Source: Caballeronia sp. dw_19 (GTDB lineage Bacteria; Pseudomonadota; Gammaproteobacteria; Burkholderiales; Burkholderiaceae). Taken from it: a stretch of 64,000 bases of DNA. The notes under the pieces were generated by a model. The model saw only the letters and a program-made list of their open reading frames with translations, was not told the DNA's origin and made no database searches. The DNA lies in NCBI RefSeq assembly GCF_018449515.1, contig NZ_JAAVUQ010000014.1, positions 1 to 64,000 on the forward strand, written 5' to 3'. How positions within the stretch are numbered: the first letter of the stretch is position 1; every line of letters starts with the position of its first letter. This document shows, in pieces, positions 62,501 to 64,000 of this stretch. A program made the position numbers and the translations under genes.

Positions 62501-64000
62501 ACGCTTAACATCGATGCCGGTAATCTGACGATTAACAACGGCGGCGTCTTCAGCGGCGCCATCAGCGGCAGCAGTGGCGCATTGAATGCGAACGGTGGCA
62601 CGCTGATTCTCACCGGTGACAATACTTTTACCGGTGGCACGACGATCAGCGCCGGGACCTTGCAGATTGGCAATGGTGGAACCACGGGCAGCTATGTTGG
62701 TGACATCACGGACAACGCAGCACTCACGTTTAACCGCAGTGACGCTACGACCTATGCCGGAGCGGTCAGCGGCACCGGTTCACTGACTCAAGCGGGCAAT
62801 GGCACGACTATCCTGACCGGCGCCAACACCTACACCGGTGGCACCACTATCAGCGCCGGTACCCTGCAACTGGGCAACGGCGGCACCACCGGCTCAGTCT
62901 CGGGCGACATCACCGATAACGCCGCCTTGATCTTCAATCATTCGGATAGCTTAATTTTCGATTCCGTCATCAGCGGCACCGGATCAGTCACCCAGGACGG
63001 CACCGGCAAACTGGTCTTCAATGGCATCCAGACTTACAGTGGCAATACCAACGTCAATACTGGCACGCTCGCCATCGGCGACGCTGCGCACACCAACGCC
63101 AATTTAGCGGGCAGCGGCCTGGTCACGGTCGGCGCAGCGGGTGCGTTGGGCGGCTATGGCACGGTCACCGGGTCGGTGATTAATGATGGTTTGATTGGCG
63201 TAGGCAATGCGCTGCCCGCTTTCGCCAATGGCCCCGATGCGAGCTTTACGGTTGCCGGCAACCTCGACAATCACGGCATCGTGACGATGGCTAATGGCAC
63301 AGCGGGCGACCGCATGACGGTAGGCGGCACGTATACCTCCAACGGCGGCAAGCTCATGATCGATACTGTGTTGAACGAAGGCGGCGGCGCATCGAACTCC
63401 GATTTACTGATTGCTGGCGCCACTGCCGTCGGTGCCAAGGGCGCCACGCAACTCACGGTGAACAATATCGGCGGTGCCGGAGCGGCGGGCGTCGATAACG
63501 GCATCATGGTGGTTCAGGTTCAGGATCCCACGCACTCGGCCGCTGGCGCGTTCATGCTGAGTGGACGGGTAGTGGCAGGTCCGTATGAATATCAGCTCTT
63601 TCAGGGTGGTGAGCAAAGTGCGGACGGCAACTGGTATCTGCGCTCTGAAGCTCCCACGCCGCCTTCGCCACCAACGCCTCCCACTCCCCCTAGCCCACCG
63701 CAACCGCTTTTCCGCCCCGAAGTGGCCGCTTATCTGGCGAACCAGCATGTGGCCGGGGAAATGTTCGTGCATAGTCTGGATGATCGCGCGAGCGGAACCT
63801 CGCAAAGCGCAGTGAACGGCGATGGCGCAGGTCGTCCCGGTTCAGTCTGGCTGCACATGGAGGGGCGTAACGAAGGCAGCGATAGCAGTGATGGCACCTT
63901 CCACGTAAACACCGATTCGTTCCTGATGCAAGGCGGTGCGGAAGTCGCCCAGAAAAAGCTCACACCCGGCGCTGATCTGCTGCATCTCGGGCTGATGGCA
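59555..64000 (+). CDS. Autotransporter adhesin, partial (runs off window)
   Basis: Open from ATG 59555 for 1482 codons to the window end with no stop seen. A long basic signal region (MKKTNSSRKILVLRLRYPL...) is followed by a Gly/Ser/Thr/Asn-rich beta-helix passenger. Passenger-associated transport repeats recur (TLTGNNTYTGGTTISAGTLQ-like) near 60850, 61060, 61270, 61480, 62610 and 62815. A Pro-rich linker (PTPPSPPTPP) at about 63660 leads into the AIDA-type outer-membrane barrel (GSVWLHMEGRNEG). Few cysteines. Probably a surface adhesin or biofilm protein secreted by the type Va pathway. It follows an IS remnant and AT-rich DNA. Confidence 0.9.
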   Translation, partial: MKKTNSSRKILVLRLRYPLIKAAIKALLIGVPFVLSSTASRSLYATTINSSTNPVVLQTLDPTTAIFVAPVTTTVTVSGTAISGDTSKDWQLTNNGSITANGNGNTAGILLSSATVNAALIDNFGTIKGAGPNSAGIFLPNGGTVTNHNGANIGSAGFYGISYSGGPATALINVVNDGAISGSSGGLVLAGGSVTQSATGTISSTSGVGILNNSGSITINNAGAISGSAYGALLRGTGVETLVNSGTISGGSSGVALQSSGGGTLTNSGTITGTGGTAISISGSNTQVILQTGSVLNGAVTSTGAGNTLVLQGNGTASNAFSGFTTVSALNSGTWTLSGNVGTTAPSAAALNVQNGTLVITGQVTNAGAGAGSSISSGGTLQIGNGGTTGGVSGNVLVDSGGQLRFNRSDNLTYGNVISGSGGLTQAGSGTLILTGNNTYTGVTTLNGALQIGNGGTSGSITGDVSNQGQSLTFNRSDTLVYGGAISGTGRLIQSGTGTLIVTGNSAYSGSLAITSGTLQIGNGGTSGSVTPSGGVGNSGILAFDRSDALSFGSSISGTGSLKQNGSGTTTLTGNNTYTGGTTISAGALQLGNGGTAGSILGNITNNAALAFNRSDAVTYAGVVSGIGSLTQAGTGTTTLTGNNTYTGGTTVNAGTLQLTGTGAIGSGAVNIASAGMLALTPVSGNYAFNNALTGTGLLAVSLGSATNTFDFGTGAGSTFTGNVTLNQSTFNLSANNTAALTNATLQLNTGNTTTVGAGVQTIGNLALNGNTLAFANLLSGTIRTGALTLNSGTVRIDPGSAVDPTGNLLTQDDGANTQLISATGVTGNTSGFTLTDLAGNPLATSTGNITQGGNTVAVGTYSFTLSTGANTGLYAGYGLSQLALQAGQTLTLAGDTPNPAGGADMKAQITGSGNLTIDATNSITLINAANDYTGTTTVSGGTLVLGSDNALGNTSLLALNAGTTADINGKTQTIGALGGAGTLNIDAGNLTINNGGVFSGAISGSSGALNANGGTLILTGDNTFTGGTTISAGTLQIGNGGTTGSYVGDITDNAALTFNRSDATTYAGAVSGTGSLTQAGNGTTILTGANTYTGGTTISAGTLQLGNGGTTGSVSGDITDNAALIFNHSDSLIFDSVISGTGSVTQDGTGKLVFNGIQTYSGNTNVNTGTLAIGDAAHTNANLAGSGLVTVGAAGALGGYGTVTGSVINDGLIGVGNALPAFANGPDASFTVAGNLDNHGIVTMANGTAGDRMTVGGTYTSNGGKLMIDTVLNEGGGASNSDLLIAGATAVGAKGATQLTVNNIGGAGAAGVDNGIMVVQVQDPTHSAAGAFMLSGRVVAGPYEYQLFQGGEQSADGNWYLRSEAPTPPSPPTPPTPPSPPQPLFRPEVAAYLANQHVAGEMFVHSLDDRASGTSQSAVNGDGAGRPGSVWLHMEGRNEGSDSSDGTFHVNTDSFLMQGGAEVAQKKLTPGADLLHLGLMA

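Noticed and set aside
60850..62900. Regular repeats that might be taken for a tandem array or CRISPR
   Set aside because: They lie in one open frame and encode variable passenger transport repeats of an autotransporter; spacers and repeats are not of CRISPR size or identity.

Overview
The window is GC-rich, densely coded chromosomal DNA from a betaproteobacterium of the Burkholderiaceae, most likely a Paraburkholderia- or Caballeronia-like organism. This is judged from protein resemblance (GcvA-like LysR, phasin, VpsR-type sigma-54 activator, PhnN, CheB-CheR hybrid kinases) and from a Burkholderia-style intergenic repeat; no tRNA, rRNA or CRISPR array was seen.

Layout. 1-14.4 kb is ordinary accessory chromosome: LysR regulator, secreted alpha/beta hydrolase, TPR-glycosyltransferase, zinc-ribbon membrane protein, sigma-54 activator, divergent NmrA oxidoreductase/AraC pair, phasin, AhpD-like protein, XRE regulator, aldo/keto reductase, small unknown genes and a decayed GH94 (NdvB-type) remnant. 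14.5-17.5 kb holds a cation diffusion facilitator, a lipoprotein and a HAD phosphatase. 17.7-45.4 kb is a stress/low-oxygen island: BON protein plus a FixK-like Crp/Fnr regulator, HAD-GH65 fusion, PRC-barrel protein, single-cysteine thioredoxin, alcohol dehydrogenase, two small unknown proteins, a 1478-residue CheB-CheR-PAS-kinase-REC-REC-HTH fusion, universal stress protein, slipin, the arginine deiminase operon with an antiporter and a decarboxylase, oleate hydratase, general stress protein and a proton-type P-ATPase. 45.4-51.2 kb is a second CheB-CheR-kinase-REC protein and a chemoreceptor coupled to a 64-residue protein. 51.9-57.6 kb is a metabolic cluster: NadC paralogue, PhnN-AMP-phosphorylase-type fusion, MFS transporter and a degenerate-HD-GYP/LuxR regulator. 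57.7-64 kb has another secreted alpha/beta hydrolase, a repeat/IS-remnant segment and the first 1482 codons of a large autotransporter running off the window.

The main discovery is a repeated promoter architecture. Six copies of the 15-mer CTGAGTAGTTTCCGA (one with a single mismatch) lie 108-162 bases upstream of six different start codons. Every copy points toward its gene, and every copy is followed 25-27 bases later by a -10-like hexamer (TATCAT, GATACT, TATTGT, TACATT, TACCCT, TACCAT). The 15-mer resembles the FixJ site of rhizobial fixK-type promoters. The 1478-residue hybrid kinase inside the same island ends in a FixJ-like receiver plus HTH, and the Crp/Fnr gene downstream of one boxed promoter lacks iron-sulfur cysteines, as FixK does. 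FNR/FixK-type palindromes (TTGATCTGTATCAA) sit between the arginine deiminase operon and oleate hydratase and, in variant form, ahead of the thioredoxin. Together these suggest a compact FixJ-to-FixK-like cascade whose sensor is a CheB/CheR-fused kinase. This is an inference from sequence.

A second candidate novelty is the nadC / phnN-AMP-phosphorylase fusion pair, which would make PRPP from nucleoside monophosphates via ribose 1,5-bisphosphate and pass it to a phosphoribosyltransferase.
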